Assembly: GCA_039000515.1 (NCBI GenBank)
Contig: JBCFYV010000923.1
Location: forward strand, 36,269 to 100,268
Origin: Timema cristinae
Lineage: Eukaryota > Arthropoda > Insecta > Phasmatodea > Timematidae
DNA: 64,000 nucleotides
Direction: 5' to 3'
The notes under the pieces were generated by a model. That model was given only the letters and a program-made list of their open reading frames with translations, had not been told where the DNA came from and did no database searches. Every line of letters begins with the position of its first letter. Position 1 is the stretch's first letter. Below, piece by piece: positions 1 through 10,464 of the stretch. Made by a program: the position numbers and the translations under genes.

Positions 1-754
1 CATGAACACCAAAAGAGTATCAAAGATTATCTACTGGTGGCGATTCTGCGGTTGACTTATAAGCCCTCAGGGACCGCTAGCCAGCTCCACCGAAGGATTC
101 CGCTGTTTACTAATGAACGGTTTCATTTGATCAGCATAAGTAAAAATCTAATCTTCTCTAAAATAACTTAAACTATATAAAGACATAAGCGCGCACCAGC
201 GTAATCACCACCCGGCGCCAACGTGACTTCAATTTGGATGGATCTAACACGTTTTTGATCGCCTTCCCTCACTTTCTTTCCTTTGTCTTAGGCTAATTTA
301 GATGCATATAAATAGGGCTATCCTACTTAAGTTATGCATGAGTGGGAGCGCATGATGTCGTCCAGCCTCCCTTACGTGTCTCTGGCTTTCTGAGCGTCTT
401 GAGCATCTGCTTATATTCGCCCTGAGATTGAACCCGCACGGAGGATGAAGAAAGGTGACGGGTCGGGGCCGGGAGAAGAGCGCCGTATAAGGCGAGGAAG
501 AATCCCGGGCTTGGGAAGAGACCAGCCCCAACTAGAAAGAAGATGTTGGTGACTGGAGGAGAAACGACCAGAATCGGGAAGCCTGGACATTCCGCCATTA
601 CCGGGGAGGTCAAGAGTCTTCTTCGTTCGCGTGACTCGAAACCGTTCCGGTCAATAAGGAGCTCATACCTGGCATTAAGTGGAAGCCTCGTGCTCCACCA
701 AGAATCCAGCCTAGTCTTTAGCGTTTGTGGTCCCCACGGGGACCATTAGGCCTG

Positions 755-1245
755 GCTGCGTGACCTCCTCAACAACCGGGGGTGGGCGCTACAGGCAGAG
801 TGTAAGGTAAAATGTTCCTTCCTGGGGCCAACAAGTCTGTCAGCGTCACCTCCCAAATAGCTTGGGAGGTGGGTGCAATTGGCAGACACAGGGAGTAACC
901 GGCCCTTCTCAGGGCTCACAACGTCATTGCGGATTAATCTAGTGGGACCCCTTAAACTACCGAAGGTGAGCGTGCCACTGGATGCTGCCACCAAGAATCG
1001 CTTGCCCTTCGTGCGGTAAGTGATGATCTGGCCCTTTCAAGGATCAACATGGTGGCAGCGTGACCTACCCAACTACCGGGGAGGTGGGGGCAAATAGCAA
1101 CCAAAAAGAGGATTTGGCCCTTTTCAGGGCAAATGAAACCAGTCCGGTCAAAGCCAGTGGGGCATCTCCAAATACCGGAGGTGTGCGTTCCGTTGATGGT
1201 CAAAAATTACTGGAGGCTCTTTTCAAGGCTGACAGCCCATAAACT
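755..1245 (+). repeat. Degenerate ~80-115 bp monomers in the 5' UTR, each with small hairpins
   Basis: A motif of the form CC-x-CAACxACCGGGGAGGTGGG recurs near 764, 844, 945, 1,061 and 1,160, spaced about 80 to 116 bp apart. Several units also contain a short stem-loop: CCTCCCAA/TTGGGAGG near 845-865, and GCCCTTTTCAGGGC-like arms near 904-917 and 1,117-1,130. Monomeric 5' UTRs act as internal promoters in some non-LTR families, such as mouse L1. That role here is inference; the repeats and stems are seen directly. Confidence 0.6.
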
Positions 1246-1790
1246 CCCGAGGAAAGTGAAAGCTCCTGCCAGCACGATGGGTGAAAATGTAACAAGGCCA
1301 ACGGAAGCCCTGGCTGGGGGAACCTTGCATTCCTTCACCGGTAAAGACAGTTGCATGCAGTACCAACGCAAACGTCATTGCAAGGGTCTCAAAAACCCAC
1401 GTCAACGCTTCCATCTCCCACCAAGGAGTGTCAGTAGGTAAAAAAACAGTCTGTTTTACTTCTCGTCAGAGTCTAAGAAACCGAGTCACATAATTGGAGC
1501 GTGGCGACAGCTCGTGTAAATTCGTAGACGTTGAGGTACATTCTTCACGACCAGACCTCTCGTTGACACGTGATGCCAGGTGTCCGATGATAAGTTTGAG
1601 GGGTTTAAGACCGTAAGACCCCACTGAAGGGGTAAGGCTCACAATGACAAGAAGTTGCCATGAGCCAACCTAAACCATTTAGTCAGTAGCTCTGTCGATG
1701 AGAATGAGGACAACGTACGTCCGGGCCAGGGTAAGCCAGAGTTGGGCAAAGGTGTGATGCTGCAAAATTCTAAGGGTATTAACGCAAGCC

Positions 1791-2565
1791 ATGCCTAACC
1801 CTAGCATGCTAATAATGGCCCTTGAACGGCTCTCAAAATCAAGAGGAAGATCCCTCTCATGATCTTGTGGGATGTGGAAGCTACTTCAAGTTGGCGAGGG
1901 CCATTCAATCCAAGGTTAGCGAGAATGTAGAGGTGGTCAGGTAACCGGGAGATCAAATTCACTTCCAGTGCGGTTCGGAGGAAGCTTACCGCACCCTCCA
2001 GAGGTTATAGCCTTGCTTGGGGATCCAGCATTGGTTCTACGAGCTGGGACGGGAACAATTGGTCACGGTCGTGGTGAAGGGACTCCTGAAATGGACAAAC
2101 CCCGGTGACATCCTGGAAGAACTGGTAGAGATGGGTTTACCCTTGAAAGCCATCACCCATATGCTTTCCCAGTGGGAACTAAACCATTATATTGGATAAA
2201 GGCAATGGATGTCGAACTTCATTGTATCGCTTACTCCTGGGGAGCATACCGCAATGATGTACTCCAAATCAGCTCTGTGCGGGCTTCACGTCAAGCTGAA
2301 GAAATATAAGTCTCCCAGTGGTCCGGTTCAGTGTAAGAACTGTTTCCGGTTTGGGCATGTGTGGAAGGATTGCCGCGCGAATCAATAGTGTGGTTTCTGT
2401 GTTGTTGATCACGAGAAGAGAGACGACCTACCCCGACGTGCCTGCACTGCTCGGGAATCCAATCCTCAGTTTGGAGGGGTTGTCCTGCGTATAGGTTCGT
2501 GTGGGCAACAGGCAATGCATGGGTCTCTACGGTGCAAGAAAGAAGGATGGATGGTCTAAGTAAAG
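1791..2565 (+). pseudogene. Gag-like ORF1 of a Jockey-type retrotransposon (broken)
   Basis: The likely start is the ATG at 1,791 (MPNPSMLIMALERL), with a stop at 1,860. One frame then reads through YFKLARAIQSKVSENVEVV, IHFQCGSEEAYRTLQRL and VVVKGLLKWTNPGDILEEL (about 2,068-2,124), interrupted by stops. The last segment resembles the PRE_C2HC domain that precedes gag zinc knuckles. After a frameshift, CKNCFRFGHVWKDC at 2,332-2,373 is a perfect C-x2-C-x4-H-x4-C knuckle, followed by a second Cys/His cluster and an in-frame stop at about 2,386. In the family this protein binds element RNA and forms the ribonucleoprotein. At least four breaks make it non-functional. Confidence 0.75.
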
Positions 2566-3390
2566 GCCAGAAGCTGAACCATTTGCTGTCTACAACTCTA
2601 GCCGCTCGAGGCCACGACAGGCGGGAAAAGGGTGGGTGGAATAAATAAGGATTTTAATGTAACAACAATTAATAGGAACATATTAAAGTTTAACAAAAAT
2701 ATAATTATTCATTCAAAGTAAGACAACAGAGGTATATAAGATTGATTCATGACCTCACAAGGCGAACTGAGTGGTGTTGAAAAACATATAAATAAGTCAG
2801 AAACTGCGCTTGCGCAGTAGATTTGAGAATTTAATTCACAATCTCAATGTATTAGTAGTCCTTGAAGAAGACTACGTTTTAAAGGTACAACACAAGAGTT
2901 ATATCGTACATTATTTATTTACTTGAATTAGTCTGGAAGAGACCCAAGAGAAATAAGCAGAAACGTTAATATAATAACTAAGAATATTTATAAATAAATT
3001 CAATTTTTAGTGAAATTAGGTTGTACACTTTATAAAAAATTAACGTGAAATTCATAAATTTGTAATATAATATAAAACAATATTTTAAATAGATTGATAA
3101 TATTAATTACAAGTTAGAAAACATTACAATTGGGAATATCTTGAAGTTATAACAAACATCCAGAAAATTCAATAACATATTAAAATTCTAGACTTTTGAG
3201 TCAAATTACACGTAAAACTAAGTTTTTAAAAACAAAAGATGATATGATCATGCACTTTCGTTAGTCTATATTAATTTGAAAGATTGACAGAAAATGTTAT
3301 TAAGTTTAAAAAAATAAAAACAAATTCCTTTCTAATCTGTATTTCCCTTTGTGAAAAATATTTTACTTTGTCGTGGCTCTCCTAGGGTTG

Positions 3391-3419
3391 TATATATATA
3401 TATATATTTTTTTTTCCTC
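3391..3419. repeat. (TA)n microsatellite followed by a T tract
   Basis: About eight TA repeats are followed by a run of T. In the right copy the equivalent site (about 28,338) reads as a short ATAC stretch and a long T run. Confidence 0.85.
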
Positions 3420-3684
3420 AGATGCACGAGAAACCTTATCTCAGGACCACTGGGTTTAAACACATGGTTAAGAAATCCCTTCTCTTTGCCCGTCTGGTTG
3501 CCGTAGCAATATTACATGAAACAACAAGAAGCTGGTTGATAATGCTTGGGGTAAAACACATAAGAAATGCACTCACACTTGTATTTTATATACTATTGTA
3601 ATATAACAAAATTAATAGTTATGAAATAAAAAAAAATTAAGTTATTTGTTTGGTTATTTAGGTGTTCTGAATTTTAGTCATGTA

Positions 3685-3705
3685 GCATCCTCAAGGGGAG
3701 GATGC
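3685..3705. repeat. Perfect 8-bp inverted repeat (hairpin)
   Basis: GCATCCTC at 3,685-3,692 and GAGGATGC at 3,698-3,705 pair perfectly around a 5-base loop. It lies at the left edge of the 1.58-kb segment that is absent from the right duplication copy. Confidence 0.7.
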
Positions 3706-4154
3706 CCAAATAATAGAAAAAATTACAAAAGGGGGGGACAACAATAGAAGTGAGTGCTATGGAGTTCAAGACTTTGAATGTTATACTCAAAACATTCAAA
3801 TACTGAAGCTCGCAACTCTCACACCTGTTGCTGAGCTATTGAACGGGATCGGCTACCTCAGTAAAAGTTAGAGACTGCAACCTGCCTACTATTCACAATA
3901 AACAATAGATATATATTTTACGTAATACCTTGGGTATGATGGGATATATATATAATAAAAATTAGTATAAGTCAATGTTAGTCGATATTTATTAGCTATA
4001 GCTCAATTAGATGTTTAACAGTTCTATTAAATATATACATTGTTGTTGTTGCGAAGTATAAAGGAAATATATTAAATTCATAAACAACTATGAATTGAAG
4101 TCAAAGCTAAAGAGTGTGAGGTTAAATATTCATCAGATTACTTAAATGTTAACT

Positions 4155-4610
4155 TAAGATGTCGCCCATAAGAAATGGCGCATAGAAAATAACAACATGA
4201 TAATTTGAATTCCATCATTAAATATTAATCCTTTAAAAATGGCACCTAGTCAATGACAACAAGACAATCTAATTTCAAATATAATATATTCGTCCATTAG
4301 GAATCGCACATAGCATATGACAACAACATAAGTTAAACTCAAATATTAAGTATTCGCCCATTAAAATGGGACATAGCAAATGGCAACAAGATAAACTAAT
4401 TTTAAATATAAAATATTCGTCCATAAGAAATGGCACATAGCGTATGACAATAAGATATGTTAAATTCAAATACTAAATATTCGTCCATAAGAAATGACAC
4501 ATAGCGTATGACAATAAGATATGTTAAATTCAAATACTAAATATTCGCCTATTAAAACGGGACATAGCAAATGGCAACAAGATAAACTAATTTCAAATAT
4601 CAAATATTCC
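4155..4610. repeat. 64-bp tandem array with two alternating monomer types
   Basis: Units start near 4,288, 4,352, 4,415, 4,479 and 4,543, a period of 63-64 bp, with more diverged units on the left near 4,160 and 4,225. One type reads ATTCGTCCATAAGAAATGGC and the other ATTCGCCCATTAAAATGGG. In the clearest part the order is A-B-A-A-B. The period is near a multiple of three, so an apparent minus-strand reading frame at 4,275-4,469 is a by-product. The array is absent from the right duplication copy. Confidence 0.85.
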
Positions 4611-4979
4611 CGTGAACATTACTTTAAACAATACAGTACATAATCGATGCAATCGATTTATTGTGACTCTACTGGCGATTAGTCACCCTGACCTTGGAAT
4701 GAAGTGATCTCTAAAAAAAAAAAAAACTATGTTCCTAACTGTCAGATTAATTTTGAAATTATTTACATTTTAAAAAAAAGTTTAATTTGCCGAAAATGGA
4801 TTTAGTTCTTACATTTTACGTAGCTGAAAGCCAGAGTTTATCCTATCCCTGATATGACTCAGGCCCAATTTTAAAGTTCGAAGCCACAGGCACCAGAATA
4901 TATACCCTAAAGCACAGAAGAGGGGAAGATGGAAAAAAAAGGGGGGAATAACATTCGAGAATAAACAAGGAACACAAGA

Positions 4980-5192
4980 AAGCGCATATTGATTCGCTTC
5001 GAGAGAGGCCGTGGTCGTTCGGGAATCTTCTCGGAGGGGATCTCTTTACTGCGCAAGTCCACTCAACCCAAGGCGTTGGCTTGAACTTGCCATCCAGTCT
5101 TCACAGTCAGTATTCAATTTTCCCGCTTCAGTGAAGGTGCGTTAGGTGGTTTTGTGTCGTTCTTACCCGCAGCCCCAGTCAACAAAAACGGG
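4980..5192 (+). promoter_or_regulatory. Possible promoter and non-coding first exon ending in a strong splice donor
   Basis: This block is clearly richer in GC and sequence complexity than its surroundings. It ends ...ACGGG|GTAAGTATT, a textbook splice donor (intron from 5,193). An initiator-like TCAGTATT lies at 5,107, with no TATA box 30 bases upstream, and there is no ATG between it and the donor, as expected for a 5' UTR exon. This is inference from composition and consensus. If real, it could be the first exon of the gene whose later exons are proposed at 9,799 and 10,373; the segment is missing from the right duplication copy. Confidence 0.4.
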
Positions 5193-6179
5193 GTAAGTAT
5201 TGACTAATTATGTTTGTTTCGTGTCTATCATAAAACATACGATGCTACAGTCATATCAAATACTGCCTATGGAGCTCCGTTAATTTACATATCTAAAGTA
5301 ACATAATTTTCTTGAAACAAAGTTAAAATTTGGTCTTTGTAAATTTTATATTAATATGTATAGACTTTGTTTTGTTAACAAGGTATTGATTGATAACTAT
5401 ACTATAATTTCAACTAAAATTAATAAGTAGCCTTACTGCTCATAGTTCCATTCTCTTTTTTGGTAAGTTACCTTAAGATATAGTCAATAAGTGACTGATT
5501 AAAATGGTAGAAAAAACAAAAAAAAATTGAAACTTCTCACCATAGACATTCTGTAGTTGAAAGCTACATATCTTTATATTTGATTAAAGATATGCATAAA
5601 CTTCTCACTTCCTCTCCAAGTTAAATTTAACACTCTTGTATAAAACGTTTTATAGTTCAAAATTTTAATAACTTGCAGCACAGTGTCCCTTTTTGTCTCT
5701 TGATTGGGAACTTAAACATCCCAGCTTTGTTACCATTTTAAAACCGACGCCAAAAGAAGACCAAAACCAAAAACTAAACGTCCCCTTCAATTCTTCAAAA
5801 TCAATAAACAAATCAAATCAAAACAACTTTCCAAAGATACACAAAAGAGGTAATACCATTTAGAACTATGAATATTGCTAGAATAGTGACGTATGGACGA
5901 GAGATTGTGTAAAAGGAAGTGGCAAAGAGAAATACTTTAATGAATCGTAAGACCAAAATATATGTATATTTTAAAATTATAATCAACTTGTTGAGTTTTT
6001 ACCATGTTAAAGAAAGCTCAAAGTTATTTTATTTGGGAAGTGAAAATAAATAAATACAATGTTGGCACAACTGTACGTACATCAACAGAATAGGAGTAAG
6101 TAATAGATATTTTGTTACTCTAATTAATTATAATTAAAGGGGAGGGTTTTCTTTGTCACAATAGATTTTCAAAATTAGT

Positions 6180-6600
6180 TTGCTCATTTAAAATTGTGTT
6201 GCTGTTCAGAATATCTGTTTGGATGTGTTGGCTATCCGTAGTATCCATAATCTTATTTCAACTATAAAAACCAATATACCAAAAGTGGTATCTAAAAATT
6301 GACATGTGAATGTAAGGCTGTAAATATTGACAAAACAGGAAGAAACTTTCAATTCGATTTGCTAAACACATTCGTGGTTTTAAATACAATAGATGCAAAT
6401 CCAAATTCGCCGAACCTATAAAACTCTCCAGGCATCAAATAACACCAAGTAATAACTGCGTGAAACGTTTACAATCCTCTTCAAAAGGTCTCAAGATGGA
6501 CATTGCGGAAAACCAACACACACAATAACCATTCTGAACAGCAACAAAATTGTACTATAACAACAAAACACAAGAGTATTTAATTCTGAGTCACAGAAGA
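6180..6600 (+). pseudogene. GIY-YIG endonuclease remnant, unit 1
   Basis: The frame at about 6,284 reads SGI then a stop where unit 3 has Tyr. A different frame further on reads RFAKHIRGFKYNRCKSKFAE (about 6,355-6,415), matching the helix-rich part of Penelope endonucleases (R-x3-HI-x2-K-x5-SKFAEHL type). The enzyme would nick target DNA for insertion. The stop and frameshift show it is dead. Confidence 0.65.
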
Positions 6601-7248
6601 ATACCTGACTTCCAAGTGACTGATTAAAATGGTAGAAAAAAAAAAAATTGAAACTTCTCAACATAGCCATTTTGTAGTTGAAAGCTACATATCTTTATAT
6701 TTGATTAAAGATATGCATAAACTTCTCACTTCCTCTCCAAGTTAAATTTAACACTCTTGTATAAAACGTTTATAGTTCAAAATTTTAATAACTTGCAGCA
6801 CAGTGTCCCTTTTTGTCTCTTGATTGGGAACTTAAACATCCCAGCTTTGTTACCATTTTAAAACCGACGCCAAAAGAAGACCAAAACCAAAAACTAAACG
6901 TCCCTTCAATTCTTAAAAATCAATAAACAAATCAAATCAAAACATACTTTCCAAAGACACACCAAAGAGGTAATATCATTTAGAGATTGTGTAAAAGGAA
7001 ATGGCAAAGAGAAATACTTTAATGAATCGTAAGACCAAAATATATGTATATTTTAAAATTATAATCATCTTGTTGAGTTTTTACCATGTTAAAGAAAGCT
7101 CAAAGTTATTTTATTTGGGAAGTGAAATATAAATACATTTGGCACAGCCGTGTCGTACATCACAGAATAGGAGTAAGGTATAGATTTTTTACTCTATTAA
7201 TTATAATTAAAGGGGTGGTTTTTTGTCACAATAGATTTCCAAAATAGT

Positions 7249-7640
7249 TTGCTCAGTTTAAATTGTTCGTTCAGAATTCTGTTTGGAGGGTTGTTGTTCC
7301 GTTATCCAAATCCTTATTCAACTAAAAACCAGATACAAAGTGGTATCTACAAATTGACATGTGAATGTAGGCTGTTATCATTGAAAAAACAGATGAACTT
7401 TCAATTCGATTTGCTAAATACTTCTAGGTTTTAAATACATAATCAAATCAAATTTTCCTGAAACAATTAAAACTCTCGGCATCATAAACAATAATAACTG
7501 TGAAAACGTTTTAATCTTTTCAAAAGGTCTAAATGACTTTGGGAAAACTAACACAAAACGCTTTGCACAACAAAATTTAATATAACCCTACAAACTCAAG
7601 TTATTTATTCTGAGTCACCTAAAGATATACCTAAATCCAA
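7249..7640 (+). pseudogene. GIY-YIG endonuclease remnant, unit 2
   Basis: A short frame covers 7,249-7,434 and contains QSGIYKLTCECR from about 7,336, the GIY half of the domain. The region where the YIG half should lie reads LLSLKKQMNFQF, so the second motif is gone. This unit has lost many single bases relative to units 1 and 3. Confidence 0.6.
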
Positions 7641-8289
7641 GTGACTGATTAAAATGGTAGAAAAAAAAAAAAAATTGAAACTTCTCACCATAGACATTCT
7701 GTAGTTGAAAGCTACATATCTTTATATTTGATTAAAGATATGCATAAACTTCTCACTTCCTCTCCAAGTTAAATTTAACACTCTTGTATAAAACGTTTAT
7801 AGTTCAAAATTTTAATAACTTGCAGCACAGTGTCCCTTTTTGTCTCTTGATTGGGAACTTAAACATCCCAGCTTTGTTACCATTTAAAAACCGACGCCAA
7901 AAGAAGACCAAAACCAAAAACTAAACGTCCCCTTCAATTCTTCAAAATCAATAAACAAATCAAATCAAAACATACTTTCCAAAGAACACAAAGAGGTAAA
8001 TATATCAATTTAGACGATTGTGTAAAAGGAATGGCAAAGAGAAATACTTTAATGAATCGTAAGACCAAAATATATGTATATTTTAAAATTAAATCATCTT
8101 GTTGAGTTTTTACCATGTTAAAGAAAGCTCAAAGTTATTTTATTTGGAAGTGAAAATAAATAAATACAATGTTGGCACAACTGTACGTACATCAACAGAA
8201 TAGGAGTAAGTAATAGATATTTTGTTACTCTAATTAATTATAATTAAAGGGGAGGGTTTTCTTTGTCACAATAGATTTTCAAAATTAGT

Positions 8290-8720
8290 TTGCTCATTTA
8301 AAATTGTGTTGCTGTTCAGAATATCTGTTTGGATGTGTTGGCTATCCGTAGTATCCATAATCTTATTTCAACTATAAAAACCAATATACCAAAAGTGGTA
8401 TCTACAAATTGACATGTGAATGTAAGGCTGTAAATATTGACAAAACAGGAAGAAACTTTCAATTCGATTTGCTAAACACATTCGTGGTTTTAAATACAAT
8501 AGATGCAAATCCAAATTCGCCGAACCTATAAAACTCCCCAGGCATCAAATAACACCAAGTAATAACTGCGTGAAACGTTTATAATCCTCTTCAAAAGGTC
8601 TCAAGATGGACATTGCGGAAAACCTACACACACAAACAGCCATTCTGAACAGCAACAAAATTGTAATATAACAACAAAACTCAAGGGTATTTAACTCTGA
8701 GTCACAGAAGAATACCTGAC
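8290..8720 (+). pseudogene. GIY-YIG endonuclease remnant, unit 3 (best kept)
   Basis: From 8,393 the frame reads SGIYKLTCECKAVNIDKTGR. This has an intact GIY motif and, at the right spacing, NID where YIG is expected, then KTGRNFQF as in Penelope nucleases. A frameshift follows near 8,465, after which RFAKHIRGFKYNRCKSKFAE is in another frame. Loss of Tyr and Gly in the YIG motif would abolish activity. Confidence 0.7.
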
Positions 8721-8721
8721 T

Positions 8722-9798
8722 TCCTGCTTGCTCACACCAACTGTACTTCTGCATTAGCAGTAAAACACATTTGAATATAAAGACTTATGATTATATTACT
8801 CGAGCTTTTTATTCAAAGTGTCGAATCAAATATGCGGCCATTAAGTATTCGCAAATATTCGATATTTCGATGGTTCACACATTCCTAATTATTATTATTT
8901 TATTCATAATATTTTACAAATGTATAAAAACAAGTTATAACAATAATACGAGCCGTCTGCTATGTAAGTATGGTCAACCCGTTATGGGCCGCCAAAAGTG
9001 TACTTGTGGGCTTCAAGTGGCCCACTAGCTTGCTGACCCCTGGTAAGACGAAGATGTTGGTAATTTCGTGTCTTTTACCCTTTAAATAACATTAATAGAT
9101 ATATAACTAGTTGTGGAGTAATATGTTGGCTGCTTTAATCTTTGTTAGTTTCGTAATTCGTACAACTTGTGTATAATGTAAGCTATTGTAAGGATGGCGA
9201 CAGATAGGAGACAATTTATACAAAAACACTCTCAATACACCTGTCCGGGTTACTAGCTTGAAACGACCCATCAAACCAAGGTAAACGATCCTAACGTCTA
9301 TTCTGCGTGACCACCGATACGTGCTACGATGATAATACACTATATTTTATAGTTTCAATTAAATTAAAAATAAATAGACAGTTATATGCTTAGACGAAGA
9401 CCTTGAATTAAAAAATAATTTTAGTTTTAATATTACAATTGGACTATATCTATATAAATTTAGGTGTAGTGTCAAAATATTATATTTTTTATGATTTAGA
9501 GTTACGTACTTGGTGGACTATATCTATAAAATTGTATTTTATCAACATTATATGTGTATTATTTAAAGTTGAAATAAATCTAACATTTTTTTTACGAAAC
9601 TCCAACAATAAAATTACCCTTACAATCGACCCAATAATGCTCGTTCGTTTCCTTGGAAATGACTAAAATAGAGCATACCTCCATTGAAATATTTCATTGA
9701 CGTTTGAACTACGATTGTTTTATTATAAAAAGCTATTATTTTCAATATGACTTGAGTGACTTATTGATTTTCTTCCTTCTGGGATTATTTAGTTCCAG
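8722..9798. other. AT-rich spacer, conserved in both duplication copies
   Basis: No protein family is recognised. A more complex patch at about 8,960-9,050 includes TGGGCC/GGCCCA arms (8,983-9,024) and a GGTAAGAC that could be a weak splice donor, but that donor is not kept in the right copy. If the exons at 9,799 and 10,373 are real, the missing start codon and any earlier coding exon should be sought here or further upstream. Confidence 0.5.
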
Positions 9799-9875
9799 GT
9801 GGTTCAAGGAACTATTTAGAGTTACCGTGGACTACATAATCGGCCACAAGCATGTTGGTGTTGGGAACCCACAAG
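9799..9875 (+). CDS. Putative internal exon A of an unidentified gene
   Basis: A pyrimidine-rich tract (TTGATTTTCTTCCTTCTGGG) leads to acceptor AGs at 9,792 and 9,798. The exon reads WFKELFRVTVDYIIGHKHVG then VGNPQ and ends CACAAG|GTGAGAC at 9,875, a good donor. It ends in phase 1 (one base, G, of the next codon). The proposed next exon begins AA and remains open in exactly the frame this requires, giving GAA (Glu). I do not recognise the protein. The donor is also kept in the error-laden right copy at 30,982. Start codon and upstream exons are not identified. Confidence 0.45.
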
Positions 9876-10094
9876 GTGAGACTGTTGCTTACTCTATATG
9901 TAGTTCTATGCAATTTGGTTCAATAAATTTGGGAAAACCTGTCTATTCATATCAACACACAAGCTGAAAATCATTGTACAATTAAATTCTTGTATCGCAT
10001 ACTTGACTACACAACAGTCCTTCCAAGTGGCAGATGATTTTAGTATGATCGCTTGCATAGTATTGGTCGCTCATATGTAGCTTACGATTTCACA

Positions 10095-10235
10095 CGTCCA
10101 TCACAGACTCAGTCTTCAACTATGAGTGAGGAATGAGCCTAAACGTGGGATTAATCCTGAATAGCCCAGTGGTAGAGCATCCATGCCATAAACCAAAGGT
10201 CTCGGGTTCATTTCCCGTTTTCAGGTGTATTTTTT
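10095..10235 (+). repeat. SINE family 1 (tRNA-derived) inside the proposed last intron
   Basis: A tRNA-like head at 10,157-10,228 has box A TAGCCCAGTGG at 10,162-10,172 and box B GGTTCATTTCC at 10,205-10,215, 43 bases apart as in a tRNA. About 60 bases upstream (CACGTCC...AACTATGAGTGA...) are shared with the other copies near 27.3-27.9 and 31.2 kb, so the repeat unit begins before the tRNA part. Pol III would transcribe from the boxes. It could be mistaken for a tRNA gene, but the arms do not pair well and the leader is conserved. Confidence 0.7.
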
Positions 10236-10372
10236 CAACTAATTTAAATATAATGGAGTAACATGGTTGGTAGAGCTTATTTAAAATCCCTATTAGGTAC
10301 TAAAATTTCGAAACTTTCCGTGCATATTTTATGTCAGTAATATTTATATTGGAATATTTATATTTGTTTCAG

Positions 10373-10464
10373 AACATCATGACCAACCTGCTACTTGCCC
10401 GTCATTGGCAAAGAATCCAGTATTGCGAGATGAAGTGCCGAGCATCCACGATCTAAGAATGTGA
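10373..10464 (+). CDS. Putative exon B, possibly reading on into the 117-bp repeat ORF
   Basis: TATTTGTTTCAG at 10,361-10,372 is a good acceptor. Joined to exon A the frame is open as EHHDQPATCPSLAKNPVLRD then EVPSIHDLRM, with a TGA at 10,462. The adjoining frame continues NVTLLRPEDPQNRDPYVPAG without a stop to 10,883. One inserted base in the A-rich AAGAATG at 10,456-10,461 would fuse the two frames (inference). Either the gene ends at 10,464 and the repeat is 3' UTR, or this copy has a frameshift or sequencing slip. The product is not recognised; Pro-rich and charged, with no membrane segment. Confidence 0.45.

Larger units (their letters stand above)
320..2640 (+). mobile_element. Jockey-type non-LTR retrotransposon, 5' UTR plus ORF1 only
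   Basis: A GC-richer block (compared with the AT-rich DNA after 2,640) holds a long repetitive leader and then a decayed gag-like ORF1 with a PRE_C2HC-like segment and a CCHC knuckle. This order is typical of Jockey-clade elements. No reverse transcriptase follows, as the sequence turns into AT-rich DNA at about 2,640. The element has therefore kept its 5' part and lost its 3' part, the reverse of the usual 5' truncation. The 5' boundary is uncertain; bases 1-320 also belong to the duplicated block and may be flank or leader. A second copy lies at about 24,930-27,010. Confidence 0.7.
2641..4150. other. AT-rich spacer with no gene seen
   Basis: No convincing coding frame, tRNA or transposon protein was found. 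It contains a TA microsatellite at 3,391-3,406 followed by a T run, and a short hairpin at 3,685-3,705. The part up to about 3,680 also occurs in the right copy (27,010-28,600), apart from a SINE mosaic inserted there at the equivalent of about 2,928. Confidence 0.7.
5490..8720 (+). mobile_element. Penelope-like element 3' ends in a three-copy head-to-tail array
   Basis: Three units start with GTGACTGATTAAAATGGTAG at about 5,490, 6,617 and 7,640, each 1.0-1.1 kb. Each has an AT-rich first part and a decayed GIY-YIG endonuclease-like coding stretch in its second part. Head-to-tail partial copies and a GIY-YIG nuclease after the reverse transcriptase are hallmarks of Penelope-like elements. The reverse transcriptase itself is not recognisable, so these are 3'-end copies. 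Units 1 and 3 are very alike, while unit 2 has many small deletions. The right duplication copy holds one unit. Confidence 0.75.

Noticed and set aside
4275..4469. Minus-strand 64-codon periodic frame
   Set aside because: It is a by-product of the 63-64 bp tandem array; the period does not keep frame exactly.
10157..10228. Functional tRNA gene
   Set aside because: Boxes A and B are well spaced, but arms pair poorly and the same unit with its leader is repeated, so it is a SINE.
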